NCBI RefSeq assembly: GCF_014647535.1
Contig: NZ_BMPJ01000020.1
Coordinates: 1 to 35,820 of the forward strand
DNA length: 35,820 bases
Source of the DNA: Thermus composti
GTDB taxonomy: Bacteria; Deinococcota; Deinococci; Deinococcales; Thermaceae
Direction of reading: 5' to 3'
How positions within the stretch are numbered: position 1 is the stretch's first letter; each line of letters begins with the position of its first letter. Position numbers and translations under genes: made by a program. Positions 1 to 7,201 of this stretch are shown here, in pieces. The notes under the pieces are model-generated. The model saw only the letters and a program-made list of their open reading frames with translations. It did not search any database and had not been told where the DNA came from.

Positions 1-314
1 ACATCGATCCCCCGCCTTACCTCCCCCCGGGCCTCCTCCAGGGTCTTCCCGTGGTGGAGGGTGACGAGGCGGGCCAGGTCCTCAAAGTGCTTCTCCAGAA
101 GCTCCTTGAAGCGGAACATAAGGCGGACCCGCTCGGTGAGGGGGGTCTCTTTCCAGGAGGCGAAGGCCTCCTCGGCGGCCCAGACCGCCCGGTCCACCTC
201 CTCCTCCCCCGAGAGGGGGACCTCCTCCAGCACCTCCCCCGTGGCCGGGTTGTACACGGGAAGGGTGGGACGGGAAACCTCCTGCCAACGACCGCCCACC
301 AGGTTCTTGAGCAT
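1..314 (-). CDS. mmsA: CoA-acylating methylmalonate-semialdehyde dehydrogenase, N-terminal part (copy 1)
   Basis: This is the first 104 codons of an aldehyde dehydrogenase that runs off the left edge. It reads MLKNLVGGRW, then YNPATGEVLEEVPLSGEEEVD, then a helical stretch ending in LVTLHHGKTLEEARGEV. That order (NPATGE near the start, HGKT about 90 residues in) is typical of MmsA, which oxidises malonate or methylmalonate semialdehyde to acetyl- or propionyl-CoA late in valine, inositol and odd-chain catabolism. The ATG at 314 follows an AGGGAGG ribosome site. The gene is divergent from a PucR-type regulator 145 bases away. A second, nearly identical copy with one base missing is at the other end of the window. 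Family assignment is good; the exact substrate cannot be told because the catalytic Cys and Glu lie outside the window. Confidence 0.8.
   Translation of the reverse strand, partial: MLKNLVGGRWQEVSRPTLPVYNPATGEVLEEVPLSGEEEVDRAVWAAEEAFASWKETPLTERVRLMFRFKELLEKHFEDLARLVTLHHGKTLEEARGEVRRGID
1..314. repeat. Left arm of inverted repeat (mmsA 5' end)
   Basis: The reverse complement of 1-314 matches 35508-35820 at about 98%. Bases 1-70 equal the reverse complement of 35751-35820 exactly; the first mismatch is base 71 against 35750. Confidence 0.9.
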
Positions 315-346
315 GGAACCCTCCCTTACCTTTTGGCTCGGCCCGC

Positions 347-376
347 ATTATGGCCGACCTCGGGGACAAACGTCAT
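347..376 (-). promoter_or_regulatory. Possible mmsA copy 1 promoter
   Basis: On the minus strand ATGACG (371-376) and CATAAT (347-352) are separated by 18 bases, with the mmsA ATG 32 bases further on. The -10 is good and the -35 is weak. It lies back to back with the regulator promoter, so one bound protein could act on both. Confidence 0.35.
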
Positions 377-414
377 CATGACCGGGCCTAAGCCTAGACG
401 GGGTCTTTTTGTGC

Positions 415-442
415 TTGAGCCCAAGGGGGCCCCTGGTATACT
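415..442 (+). promoter_or_regulatory. Promoter of the left PucR-type regulator
   Basis: TTGAGC (415-420) and TATACT (437-442) are 16 bases apart and close to the sigma-70 consensus. Transcription would start near 449, giving a leader of about 10 bases before the ATG at 460. The promoter of the other PucR-type gene (35487-35515) has a -35 of identical sequence. Confidence 0.55.
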
Positions 443-459
443 GGGAAGAGCCGGAAGCT

Positions 460-1452
460 ATGGGTGTGCTTCGCTCCACCCTGCGCGCCTGGGCCGAGGC
501 CATGGCCTGGCATTACGCCCGGGAGATTCCCGATTACGCCCGGCTGGACAGGGCCCTCCTCCAGCGGGACGTGGCCGTGGTCTCCTACGAGTACCTCCTG
601 GCCCTCGAGGGGGAAGCGGAAGCGCGGGTGGAGAACGTGGCCCTGGCCGTGGGGCAGCGGCGGCAACGCCAGGGGATTTCCCTTCCCGCCCTCCTACGGG
701 CCTACCGCCTGTGGGCCAAGGATGCCCTAGAGGCCCTCCGCTCCGAGGCCCCGGGCCACCTGGCGGAACTCGCCCCGAAGGTGGCAGAGATCCTGGACCG
801 GGTGAGCGAGGCCTCGGCCCGGGGGTACCAGCTGGCCCTGGAGGGGGTCCTGCCCCAAGGCCCCCTTACGGGGTTGGCGGTGGGGCTAAAGCACGCCCAG
901 ACCATCGCCCTGGCCCCGCGGTACCTGGGCCTTCCCCCCGAGCGGATGGCCTACCACCAGGCGCCCTTCGGCCCCCTCCTCTTTTTGGCCGCTCCCTTGG
1001 CGGAGGTGGAGGAGGGGCTTAAGGCCCTGGCCCGCGGGTGCGCCGCCTGCCTTTGGGTGGCGGAGGGGGCGAACCTTCTGGAACTCCAAGGGGACCTGGA
1101 GGAGGCCCTGGCCCTTGGCCACGGTCTAGACCTGCCCCCGGGGGTTTACCCGGTCCGCCTCCTTTGGCCTTTGGCCATGGCTTTGGAGTCCCCCAAAGGA
1201 AGGGACCGGCTTCTCCGCCTCCTCGCTCCCTTAGGACCTCACCCCGAGCTCCTCGGCACCCTGGAGGCCTACCTCCAGGCCCGGCTTTCCCTCAAGGGGG
1301 CCGCCCGCCGCCTGGGCCTTCATCCCAACACCGTGCTCTACCGGCTCCACCGGGTGGAGGAACTCACCGGCCTCAGGCTTCAGCGGGTGGAGGACCTGTG
1401 CTTGGCCAGCATGGCCCTCCAGGTGCGCCGGCTTATGGGTGGGCCTCGGTGA
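460..1452 (+). CDS. PucR/CdaR-type helix-turn-helix regulator
   Basis: A 330-residue cytoplasmic regulator. The C-terminal 60 residues form the HTH_30 domain of the PucR/CdaR family: LSLKGAARRLGLHPNTVLYR, with the two helices at about residues 278-303, then LHRVEELTG. The N-terminal half is all-helical (an AxxRVENVALAV-like stretch near residue 50) and resembles the RsbT-coantagonist-like domain found in some PucR relatives, not the classical PucR sensor. Start chosen at 460 because an upstream in-frame ATG (409) would precede the best promoter; GGGAAGAG at 443-450 can serve as ribosome site. It is divergent from mmsA and convergent with livF, so control of mmsA and perhaps the liv operon is the likely job. 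The effector is unknown. Confidence 0.8.
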   Translation: MGVLRSTLRAWAEAMAWHYAREIPDYARLDRALLQRDVAVVSYEYLLALEGEAEARVENVALAVGQRRQRQGISLPALLRAYRLWAKDALEALRSEAPGHLAELAPKVAEILDRVSEASARGYQLALEGVLPQGPLTGLAVGLKHAQTIALAPRYLGLPPERMAYHQAPFGPLLFLAAPLAEVEEGLKALARGCAACLWVAEGANLLELQGDLEEALALGHGLDLPPGVYPVRLLWPLAMALESPKGRDRLLRLLAPLGPHPELLGTLEAYLQARLSLKGAARRLGLHPNTVLYRLHRVEELTGLRLQRVEDLCLASMALQVRRLMGGPR

Positions 1453-1467
1453 GCCCCTCCTCGGCTT

Positions 1468-1489
1468 GCCGGAAGGCCCGGCCTTTTTT
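1468..1489 (+). terminator. Rho-independent terminator after the left regulator
   Basis: GCCGG (1468-1472), a five-base loop and CCGGC (1478-1482) are followed by C and six T. It sits 16 bases past the regulator stop codon, in the 64-base convergent gap before the end of livF. Confidence 0.65.
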
Positions 1490-1516
1490 CGGGCAGCCAA
1501 AGCCACGGTGAGGTAC

Positions 1517-2221
1517 TTAAAGGCTCAGGTAGGCTTCCCGCACCCTAGGGTCGGCGGAAAGGCGCTGGGGAGAGCCTTCCAGGACGATCCGGCCCTGCTC
1601 CATCACGTAGGCCCGGTCCGCCACCTCCAGGGAGAGGGCCACGTTCTGCTCCACGAGGAGCACCCCCACCCCCCCGCGGGCCACCTCCTTCAGGGCCAGG
1701 AGCACCTCCTCGGCGAGCCGGGGGGAGAGGCCCAAGGAGGGCTCGTCCACGAGGAGGATCTGGGGAAAGCCCATGAGGGCCCGGCCGATGGCGAGCATCT
1801 GCTGCTCGCCCCCCGAAAGGGTTCCCGCAAGCTGCCTGCGCCGCTCCGCGAGGCGGGGGAAGAGGGCGTAAACCCGCTCGTAGCCCTCCTTCTCCCGCCT
1901 GGGGGCGAGGAAGGCGGCCCCAAGCCTTAGGTTCTCCTCCACCGTCATGAGGGGGAAAAGCTGCCGCCCCTCGGGGACGTGCCCTAGGGCCAGGCGCGCC
2001 CTCCTTGCGGGGGAAAGCCCCTTTAGGTCCCGCCCGTTTAGGAGGACGGCTCCCTGCCAGGGGCGGAGGAGGCCGGAGACGGCCCGAAGGAGCGTGGTCT
2101 TGCCCGCCCCGTTAGCCCCCAGGAGGGCCACGAGCTCGCCTTCCTTCACTTCCAGGCTCACCCCGAAGAGGACCTGGGCCTTCCCGTAGCCGGTCGCTAG
2201 GTCCTTGACCTCAAGCCTCAT
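1517..2221 (-). CDS. livF: HAAT ABC transporter ATP-binding protein LivF (system 1)
   Basis: A 234-residue ATPase of the branched-chain-amino-acid-type (HAAT) importers, working at the inner face of the membrane as a heterodimer with LivG. Visible motifs: Walker A GANGAGKT (about 35-42), GHVPEGRQLFPLMTVEENL (a LivF hallmark), signature LSGGEQQ (about 135), Walker B ILLVDEP, and VEQNV with the LivF-type Q. Length is normal. The ATG overlaps the livG stop (ATGA), so the two are translationally coupled. It is the last gene of the minus-strand run that begins at 10432. The substrate may be an organic or aromatic acid instead of an amino acid, given the acyl-CoA genes upstream. Confidence 0.92.
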   Translation of the reverse strand: MRLEVKDLATGYGKAQVLFGVSLEVKEGELVALLGANGAGKTTLLRAVSGLLRPWQGAVLLNGRDLKGLSPARRARLALGHVPEGRQLFPLMTVEENLRLGAAFLAPRREKEGYERVYALFPRLAERRRQLAGTLSGGEQQMLAIGRALMGFPQILLVDEPSLGLSPRLAEEVLLALKEVARGGVGVLLVEQNVALSLEVADRAYVMEQGRIVLEGSPQRLSADPRVREAYLSL

Positions 2222-2943
2222 GCCCGCCTCCCCAGGTAGGCTTCCCGTACCCGCTCGTCCCGGGCCACCTCCTCGTAGCGGCCCTCGGCGATCTTCTCCC
2301 CGTGGTCCAGGACCACCACCCGGTCGGCCAGGGCCCTGACCACGGGCATGAGGTGCTCAATGAAGAGAATGGAGACCCCGCTATCCCGGATCCTCCGGAT
2401 AAGCCCCACCGCCTCCTGGGCCTCCTTGGGCCGGAGGCCCGCCATCACCTCGTCCAGGAGGAGGACCTTGGGCCTCGTGGCCAGGGCGCGGGCGAGCTCC
2501 AGGCGCTTGTCCTCGAGGAGGGTGAGCTCCGAGGCCAAAGCCTCGGCCCTCGCCGTAAGCCCCGTGAGCTCAAGGACCTCCTCCACCCAGGCCTCCGCCT
2601 CCCGCCTCGAGGCCTTGGGCTTCCCGAAAAGGGCCCCCACCAGGAGGTTTTCCCGCACCGTGAGCTCGGGAAGGGGCTGGACGATCTGGAAGGCCCGCCC
2701 CAGGCCCCGGTGGGTCCGGGCCTCGGGGGGAAGGGGGGTTACGTCCTCCCCCAGGAGGACCACCCGTCCCTCGTCGGGCCTTAGGAGGCCGGTGATCACG
2801 TTGAGGAGGGTGCTTTTCCCCGCCCCGTTGGGGCCGATCACCGCCAGGATCTCCCCCTCCTCCAAATGGAGGCTCACCCTCCTCAGGGCCTGAAGCCCCA
2901 GGAAGCGCCGGCTCACCCCTTGGACCTCCAGGACCCTAGCCAC
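2218..2943 (-). CDS. livG: HAAT ABC transporter ATP-binding protein LivG (system 1)
   Basis: A 241-residue ATPase that pairs with LivF. Walker A is GPNGAGKS (about 37-44), followed by THRGLGRAFQIVQPLPELTV, which is typical of LivG. The signature loop is not LSGGQ but LTLLEDKRLELARAL, and the Walker B region is LLLDEVMAGL instead of the usual LLDEPxAGL. Both changes are seen in a subgroup of LivG proteins, so the ATP site formed by this loop may be the weaker one. The start is GTG at 2943, overlapping the livM end by 8 bases; no better start lies nearby. It is in the middle of the livK-H-M-G-F order. Confidence 0.9.
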   Translation of the reverse strand: MARVLEVQGVSRRFLGLQALRRVSLHLEEGEILAVIGPNGAGKSTLLNVITGLLRPDEGRVVLLGEDVTPLPPEARTHRGLGRAFQIVQPLPELTVRENLLVGALFGKPKASRREAEAWVEEVLELTGLTARAEALASELTLLEDKRLELARALATRPKVLLLDEVMAGLRPKEAQEAVGLIRRIRDSGVSILFIEHLMPVVRALADRVVVLDHGEKIAEGRYEEVARDERVREAYLGRRA

Positions 2944-3835
2944 GGCGCCCTCCCAAAAGGCCGAGGAGGCCCTTGGGCAGGAAGAGGATGGCGAGGACGA
3001 GGATCCCCCCGTAGACCACCAGATACCCCTCCTGGATCCAAAGCCTTAGGGCCTGCTCGAGGCTCACCAGCAAAACCCCGCCCAAAAGGGGGCCCAGTGT
3101 GGAGTAAAGCCCGCCGAAGATGGGGATAACCAAGGCCTCCACCGCCCGGGCCAGGCTAAAGGCATCGTAAGGGTTGAGGAAAAGGGTCTTCATGCCGTAA
3201 ACCCCACCGGCAAGCCCCGCCGTGAGGCTTCCCAAAAAGAGGGAGAGGAGTTTGACCCGCACCACCCGCACCCCCAAAACCCGGGCCACGGCCTCCGACT
3301 GCCGGGTGGCCGCCTGGGCGAGCCCAAAGGCCCCCCGCTCGGCCCAAAGGCTTAAGGCCACTGCCAGGAGGAGCACCCCAAGGCCCAGGAAGTAGGGGGC
3401 CAGAGGCCAGGCCCCGCCCAAGGCCGGGGGCACCGGAAGGCCGATGGGTCCCCCGGCGAAGGGGAGCTTCAGGGCCAGGGTGCGCAAGACCTCGCTGAAG
3501 GCCAGGCTGGCGATGGCGAAGTAGAGGCCGTGAAGCCTTAAGGCCACCGCCCCGAGGAGGAGGGCGCTAAGCCCCGCGAGAAGGGCCCCCAGGAGGAGGG
3601 CCGGGAGGGTGCCCAGCTCGGGGGCCAAAAGCCCCACCCCGTAGGCACCCAGACCGAAAAAGGCCCCGTGGGCCAAGGAGAGCTGCCCGGTCCGGGCCAC
3701 CAGGTCCCAGGAGAGGGCCAAGGCGGCGAGGACTTGGACGAAAAACCCCACGTCCAAGACGAAGGCCCGCCAGTCCCCCAGGGGGAGGAAGGGAAGGAGG
3801 GCGAAGAGGAGGAGAAGGCCGAGGACCGCCCTCAT
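2936..3835 (-). CDS. livM: HAAT ABC transporter permease LivM (system 1)
   Basis: A 299-residue inner-membrane permease with about eight to nine hydrophobic segments. Family motifs include LSLAHGAFFGLGAYGVGLLA near residue 55, a YFAIASLAFSEVLR loop, and AQAATRQSEAVARVLGVRV, the EAA-like loop that touches the ATPases. The end IPIFGGLYSTLGPLLGGVLL is also typical. The ATG at 3835 overlaps the livH stop (ATGA), which settles the start; a longer reading frame upstream is inside livH. It forms the channel with LivH. Confidence 0.92.
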   Translation of the reverse strand: MRAVLGLLLLFALLPFLPLGDWRAFVLDVGFFVQVLAALALSWDLVARTGQLSLAHGAFFGLGAYGVGLLAPELGTLPALLLGALLAGLSALLLGAVALRLHGLYFAIASLAFSEVLRTLALKLPFAGGPIGLPVPPALGGAWPLAPYFLGLGVLLLAVALSLWAERGAFGLAQAATRQSEAVARVLGVRVVRVKLLSLFLGSLTAGLAGGVYGMKTLFLNPYDAFSLARAVEALVIPIFGGLYSTLGPLLGGVLLVSLEQALRLWIQEGYLVVYGGILVLAILFLPKGLLGLLGGRRG

Positions 3836-4689
3836 AGCGCCCTCCGGGAGCGGCCCACCAGGGCCAGGAAGAGCACCAGGAAGAAGACCGCCTCCACCCA
3901 TCCTCCACCCCCGGGCACGTAGGTGCTCACCAGGGCCTCGGCCAGGGCCAGGACCAAGGCAGCGGGGAAGACCCCCTTGAGGTTCCCCAAGCCCGCCAGG
4001 GCCACGATGGCAAAGGACTTTAGGGTGAAGAGGAACCCCACCGTGGGGCTGGCGTAGAGCATGACCGAAAGCATCACCCCGGCCGCCCCGGCCAAAGCGG
4101 CGGCCAAACCGAAGGCCAGGAGGTAGACCCCCTCCGCCTCTATGCCCAAAAGCCCGGGGGCCAGGCGGTTTTGCGCCACGGCCCGCATGGCGAGGCCCAG
4201 CCGGCTCCGGGTGAAGAAGGCCTGAAGAAGGAGCAAAAGCCCCGCGGAAAGCAGAAAAGCCCCAAAGGGGACGGCTCCCAGGAAGAAGGGCCCCAGGGTA
4301 AGGGTGGCGGCCTGGTAAGGCGGGGCCACCACCCGGGTGTCCGCCCCGAAGAGGAGGAGGGCCAGGTTTTGCAAGATCACGGAAAGCCCGAAGGTGAGGA
4401 GCATCTGGTTGAGCTCCGGGGCCTTTAGGACGGGGCGGATGAGGCCGTAGTAGGTGAGCCCCCCCACGGCAAAGGCCGCCGCAAAGGCCAGGCCTAGGGA
4501 GAGGAGGGGGTCTAGGCCCCAGAGGGCGAAGAGAAGGTAGGAGAGGTAGGCCCCCAGCATGAGGAACTCGCCGTGGGCGAAGTTGACGATGCCCACCACC
4601 CCCAGGGAGAGGGCGAGGCCTGTGGCCACCAGGGCGTAGACCCCCGCCATGAGGAGGCCGTTTAGAAGGGTTTGGAGGAAGAGCTCCAC
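3832..4689 (-). CDS. livH: HAAT ABC transporter permease LivH (system 1)
   Basis: A 285-residue inner-membrane permease. The N-terminus LLNGLLMAGVYALVATGLAL followed by GVVGIVNFAHGEFLMLGAYL is the LivH signature. The cytoplasmic loop AMRAVAQNRLAPGLLGIEAE (about residues 170-190) is the EAA-like ATPase contact, and IVALAGLGNLKGVFPAALVL closes the domain. It starts with GTG at 4689, 24 bases after the livK stop codon. It pairs with LivM. Confidence 0.92.
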   Translation of the reverse strand: MELFLQTLLNGLLMAGVYALVATGLALSLGVVGIVNFAHGEFLMLGAYLSYLLFALWGLDPLLSLGLAFAAAFAVGGLTYYGLIRPVLKAPELNQMLLTFGLSVILQNLALLLFGADTRVVAPPYQAATLTLGPFFLGAVPFGAFLLSAGLLLLLQAFFTRSRLGLAMRAVAQNRLAPGLLGIEAEGVYLLAFGLAAALAGAAGVMLSVMLYASPTVGFLFTLKSFAIVALAGLGNLKGVFPAALVLALAEALVSTYVPGGGGWVEAVFFLVLFLALVGRSRRAL

Positions 4690-4713
4690 GGTCTTCTCCC
4701 TAGGCCTTGGCCC

Positions 4714-5886
4714 TCACCGCAGGTAGTACTCCCCGGGGTAGCGGAAGGGCACCGTGGCCTTCTCCTTGGGAAAGACGGGCCGCCGGGTGCCCTGAATGTA
4801 CTGGAACTGGAACCAGACCTCCGGCCCGAAGCCCTGGTACCGGGTCTTCCCGGTGTCCGAGGGCTTGAAGGAGAGGGGCCCGAAGGGGGTGTCCATCCTT
4901 AGGCCCGCCAGGGCCTCGGCGATCCGCTCCTTTTGGGCGCTTCCCGCCCGTTCCACCGCCTGGGCCAGGCTCTTCACGATGACGTAGCCCATGGGGGCCA
5001 TGTACTCCTCCGTCACCTCACCGTACTTCTTGCGGTAGGCCTCCACGAAGCGCCGGGAAGCGGTGTTGGAGACGGTGGGCAGCCAGGCGGTCATCCCCGC
5101 CACGTCCTGGGAAAGGGGGTTCTTCTCAAAGCCGATGGGCCAGGAGGGCGGAGCCCCGTAGATGAGCTTGGGCCTCAAGCCCACCTGTCGGGCCTGGGCG
5201 GCGATGGGGAGGGCATCCACATCGTAGCCGATCCAGTAGAGGATGTCGGGGGCAAAGGCCTTGAAGCGGGTGAGAACGGGGGTGAACTGGCCGCTTCCCG
5301 TTTTGAAGGGCTCCGCCTGGACCTGGTACCCCAGGTTTTTAAGCTGCTCCTGGTAGACCTTGATCCCGGCCGAGCCAAAGGGTCCGTCCTCGTAGAGGAT
5401 CGCCACCTTTTTGGCCCCGTGCGCCTGGGCCAGGTAGCGGAAGAACTGGAGGGCGGCGGCCACGTTGTGGTAGTCCCAGGGGTGGTAGTGGAAGAAGAGG
5501 GGGTAGCCCTCAAAGGCCTGCTCCACCACGGAGCTCGCCGCCCCGATGGCCAGGAAGAGGGGCTGGTATTGCTTCACGGTTCCGGAAAGGGCGAAGGTCA
5601 CGCCGCTCGCCAGCCCGCCGATGACGACGTTCACCCGGTCCACGGTGAGGAGCTTGGTGAGGGCGGGCACCGCCTTGGCGGGGTCGGTGCCGTCGTCGGC
5701 CACCACCAGCTCCAGCCTGACCTTGCCCTGGGCGTTGACCTCATCGGCGGCCAGCTGGATGCCGTTTAAGGCCGCCTTCCCCGAGACCGAGGAGGGGCCG
5801 GAAAGGGGGAGAAGGACCCCCACCTTGACCTGGGTCTGGGCCCAGGCCATGCCCAAAAGCCCGATCAAAAGCCATACCTTCCGCAT
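4714..5886 (-). CDS. livK: HAAT-type periplasmic solute-binding protein LivK (system 1)
   Basis: A 390-residue binding protein with a cleavable signal peptide (MRKVWLLIGLLGMAWAQ, cut probably after the AWA). The mature part begins VKVGVLLPLSGPSSVSGKAA and contains LELVVADDGTDPAKAVPALT, both hallmarks of the periplasmic-binding-protein type I fold of Leu/Ile/Val-, amide- and aromatic-acid-binding proteins. There is no lipobox Cys. The ATG is preceded by TAAGGAGGTG, a very strong ribosome site that lies inside the end of the esterase remnant upstream. The ligand cannot be read from sequence; neighbouring acyl-CoA genes favour a carboxylic acid. Confidence 0.88.
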   Translation of the reverse strand: MRKVWLLIGLLGMAWAQTQVKVGVLLPLSGPSSVSGKAALNGIQLAADEVNAQGKVRLELVVADDGTDPAKAVPALTKLLTVDRVNVVIGGLASGVTFALSGTVKQYQPLFLAIGAASSVVEQAFEGYPLFFHYHPWDYHNVAAALQFFRYLAQAHGAKKVAILYEDGPFGSAGIKVYQEQLKNLGYQVQAEPFKTGSGQFTPVLTRFKAFAPDILYWIGYDVDALPIAAQARQVGLRPKLIYGAPPSWPIGFEKNPLSQDVAGMTAWLPTVSNTASRRFVEAYRKKYGEVTEEYMAPMGYVIVKSLAQAVERAGSAQKERIAEALAGLRMDTPFGPLSFKPSDTGKTRYQGFGPEVWFQFQYIQGTRRPVFPKEKATVPFRYPGEYYLR

Positions 5887-5892
5887 CTCCCT

Positions 5893-6078
5893 TCACCTCC
5901 TTAAGGCCGCAAGCCACCTTTCGGCGATCCTGCGGCTGGCCTCTGGCCCCTGGGGGTCGGTGTAGCTTCCCAAAGGGTTCCCCCCGGGCCAGCGGTGCCC
6001 TATTCCTTGGACGAGCCAGAACTCGGCCAGGACGCTCTGGGCGTTCCTAGCCCGATGTAGGCCGCTCAGCCTTCCCAT
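5893..6078 (-). pseudogene. C-terminal remnant of a PHB-depolymerase-like (LpqC-type) esterase
   Basis: Between the MaoC gene and livK about 50 codons in one frame read LAEFWLVQGIGH, then RWPGGNPLGSYTDPQGPEAS and a final helix RRIAERWLAALRR. This matches the end of polyhydroxybutyrate-depolymerase-family esterases, where the catalytic His stands in a (V)xGxGHxWPGG motif. The nucleophile Ser and the rest of the fold (about 200 residues) are absent: the preceding bases are the end of the MaoC gene. The likely story is a deletion that fused the MaoC region to the last part of an esterase gene, leaving the livK ribosome site intact. A short standalone protein is possible but unlikely. The junction lies near 6030-6060. 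Confidence 0.6.
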
Positions 6079-6473
6079 AGCACCACCGCCTCGCCTTCTA
6101 CCACCCTTTCGCCCCGCTGGTTCTCGCAGAAGGTCTCCAGGGTGAGGACGTACCCGCCCTTTTCCCGCTCCCGCACCGCCTTGACGACGGCGGTGGCGGT
6201 GATGGTGTCCCCCAGGTAGGTGGGCTTCAAAAAGCGCAGGGTCTGAGAAAGGTAGACCGCCCCCACCCCGGGGAGCCGGGTGCCGATCACCGTGGAGATG
6301 AGGCCGGCCACCAGGAGCCCGTGGGCGATCCTCCCCCCGAAGCGGCTCTGCTTGGCGTAGGCCTCGTCCACGTGGAGGGGGTTGGTGTCCCCCACGGCGC
6401 CCACGAAGAGGGCCACGTGGGCCTCGGAGAGGGTCTGGGTGTAGCTGGCCCTGTCCCCCACCTGGAACCTCAT
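6066..6473 (-). CDS. MaoC-family (R)-specific enoyl-CoA hydratase
   Basis: A 135-residue single hot-dog domain. The hydratase-2 motif is complete: GAVGDTNPLHVDEAYA, with the catalytic Asp29 and His34, followed by FGGRIAHGLLVAGLISTVIG. This is the size and form of PhaJ-like enzymes that hydrate trans-2-enoyl-CoA to (R)-3-hydroxyacyl-CoA in the cytoplasm. The ATG at 6473 overlaps the stop of the upstream hydrolase (ATGA); longer reading frames into that gene are not credible. In this operon it could supply the hydration step of an acyl-CoA pathway. A dehydratase on another CoA ester is also possible. Confidence 0.85.
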   Translation of the reverse strand: MRFQVGDRASYTQTLSEAHVALFVGAVGDTNPLHVDEAYAKQSRFGGRIAHGLLVAGLISTVIGTRLPGVGAVYLSQTLRFLKPTYLGDTITATAVVKAVREREKGGYVLTLETFCENQRGERVVEGEAVVLWEG

Positions 6474-7201
6474 CCCGCCACCTCCTTGAGGAAGCCTTCC
6501 AGGATCTCCTTGAGGAGCCCCGGGTTCTCCAGGTTGAGGGAGTGCCCCACCCCCTCCAGGACCCGAAGCCTCCCCCGGGGGAAGAAGGCCGCCGTGGCCG
6601 CGGCCATCTCCTGAGGGATCAGGGGGTCCAAGGCCCCGTGGACCACGAGGACGGGGCCCACGAAGGGCTTGGCGAGCCGCCAGGCGGCGAGGGCCCGGGC
6701 GTTTCCCTGGAAGTGGGCGGGGTGCATCCGCTGGCCGCAGGCCACCAGCTCGGGAAACCAAGGGGGCCTCCGGGTTGGGGCCATGGCGGCCAGGGCCTGG
6801 GCCAGGGCTTCCCGGTTTTCCCGGTAGCTTTCCAGGATGGGGTAGTAGGCCTCGGGGGTGGCCAGGCCCGTGGGCGGGGCGCTGTTGAGGAGGAGAAGCC
6901 CCAGGGTCTTTTCCGTGGCCGCCTCCATGGCCACCGCCCCCCCTAGGGAGTGCCCCACCAGGACGCCCCTTTCCGCTCCCTGCTCCTGCAGGAAGGCCCT
7001 AAGGGCCTCGGCGTAGGCGGGGATGGAGGGGGTGAAGCCCTCGAGGGCCGGGCTTTCCCCAAAGCCCGGGAGGTCCGGGGCGAGGAGGCGGGCCCCTTTC
7101 GGGGGGTCTTGCAGGAGTTCCCGCCACCATTCCTTGCAGGCGAAGTTGCCGTGGACCAGGACCACTGGGGTTCCGCTTCCCGCTTCCAGATACCTAAGCA
7201 T
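6470..7201 (-). CDS. Alpha/beta hydrolase (second in operon)
   Basis: A 243-residue single-domain alpha/beta hydrolase without a signal peptide. The oxyanion region is VVLVHGNFACKEWW (about 13-26). The nucleophile elbow is GHSLGG with Ser85, the acid is Asp192 in HGALDPLIP and the base is His220 in GVGHSLNLENP, so the triad is complete. DLPGFGES after strand 4 places it near esterases, lactonases and C-C hydrolases. The ATG overlaps the stop of the other hydrolase by 8 bases. Substrate unknown; it may open a lactone or release a CoA or ester product made by its neighbours. Confidence 0.82.
   Translation of the reverse strand: MLRYLEAGSGTPVVLVHGNFACKEWWRELLQDPPKGARLLAPDLPGFGESPALEGFTPSIPAYAEALRAFLQEQGAERGVLVGHSLGGAVAMEAATEKTLGLLLLNSAPPTGLATPEAYYPILESYRENREALAQALAAMAPTRRPPWFPELVACGQRMHPAHFQGNARALAAWRLAKPFVGPVLVVHGALDPLIPQEMAAATAAFFPRGRLRVLEGVGHSLNLENPGLLKEILEGFLKEVAG

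Noticed and set aside
1-314. Terminal inverted repeats of a transposon
   Set aside because: The repeats are coding sequence of mmsA, there is no transposase in the window and no target-site duplication can be judged.
51-1022. A 323-codon plus-strand frame covering mmsA antisense and part of the regulator
   Set aside because: It spans two real genes in a wrong frame and becomes nearly pure Gly/Pro/Arg.
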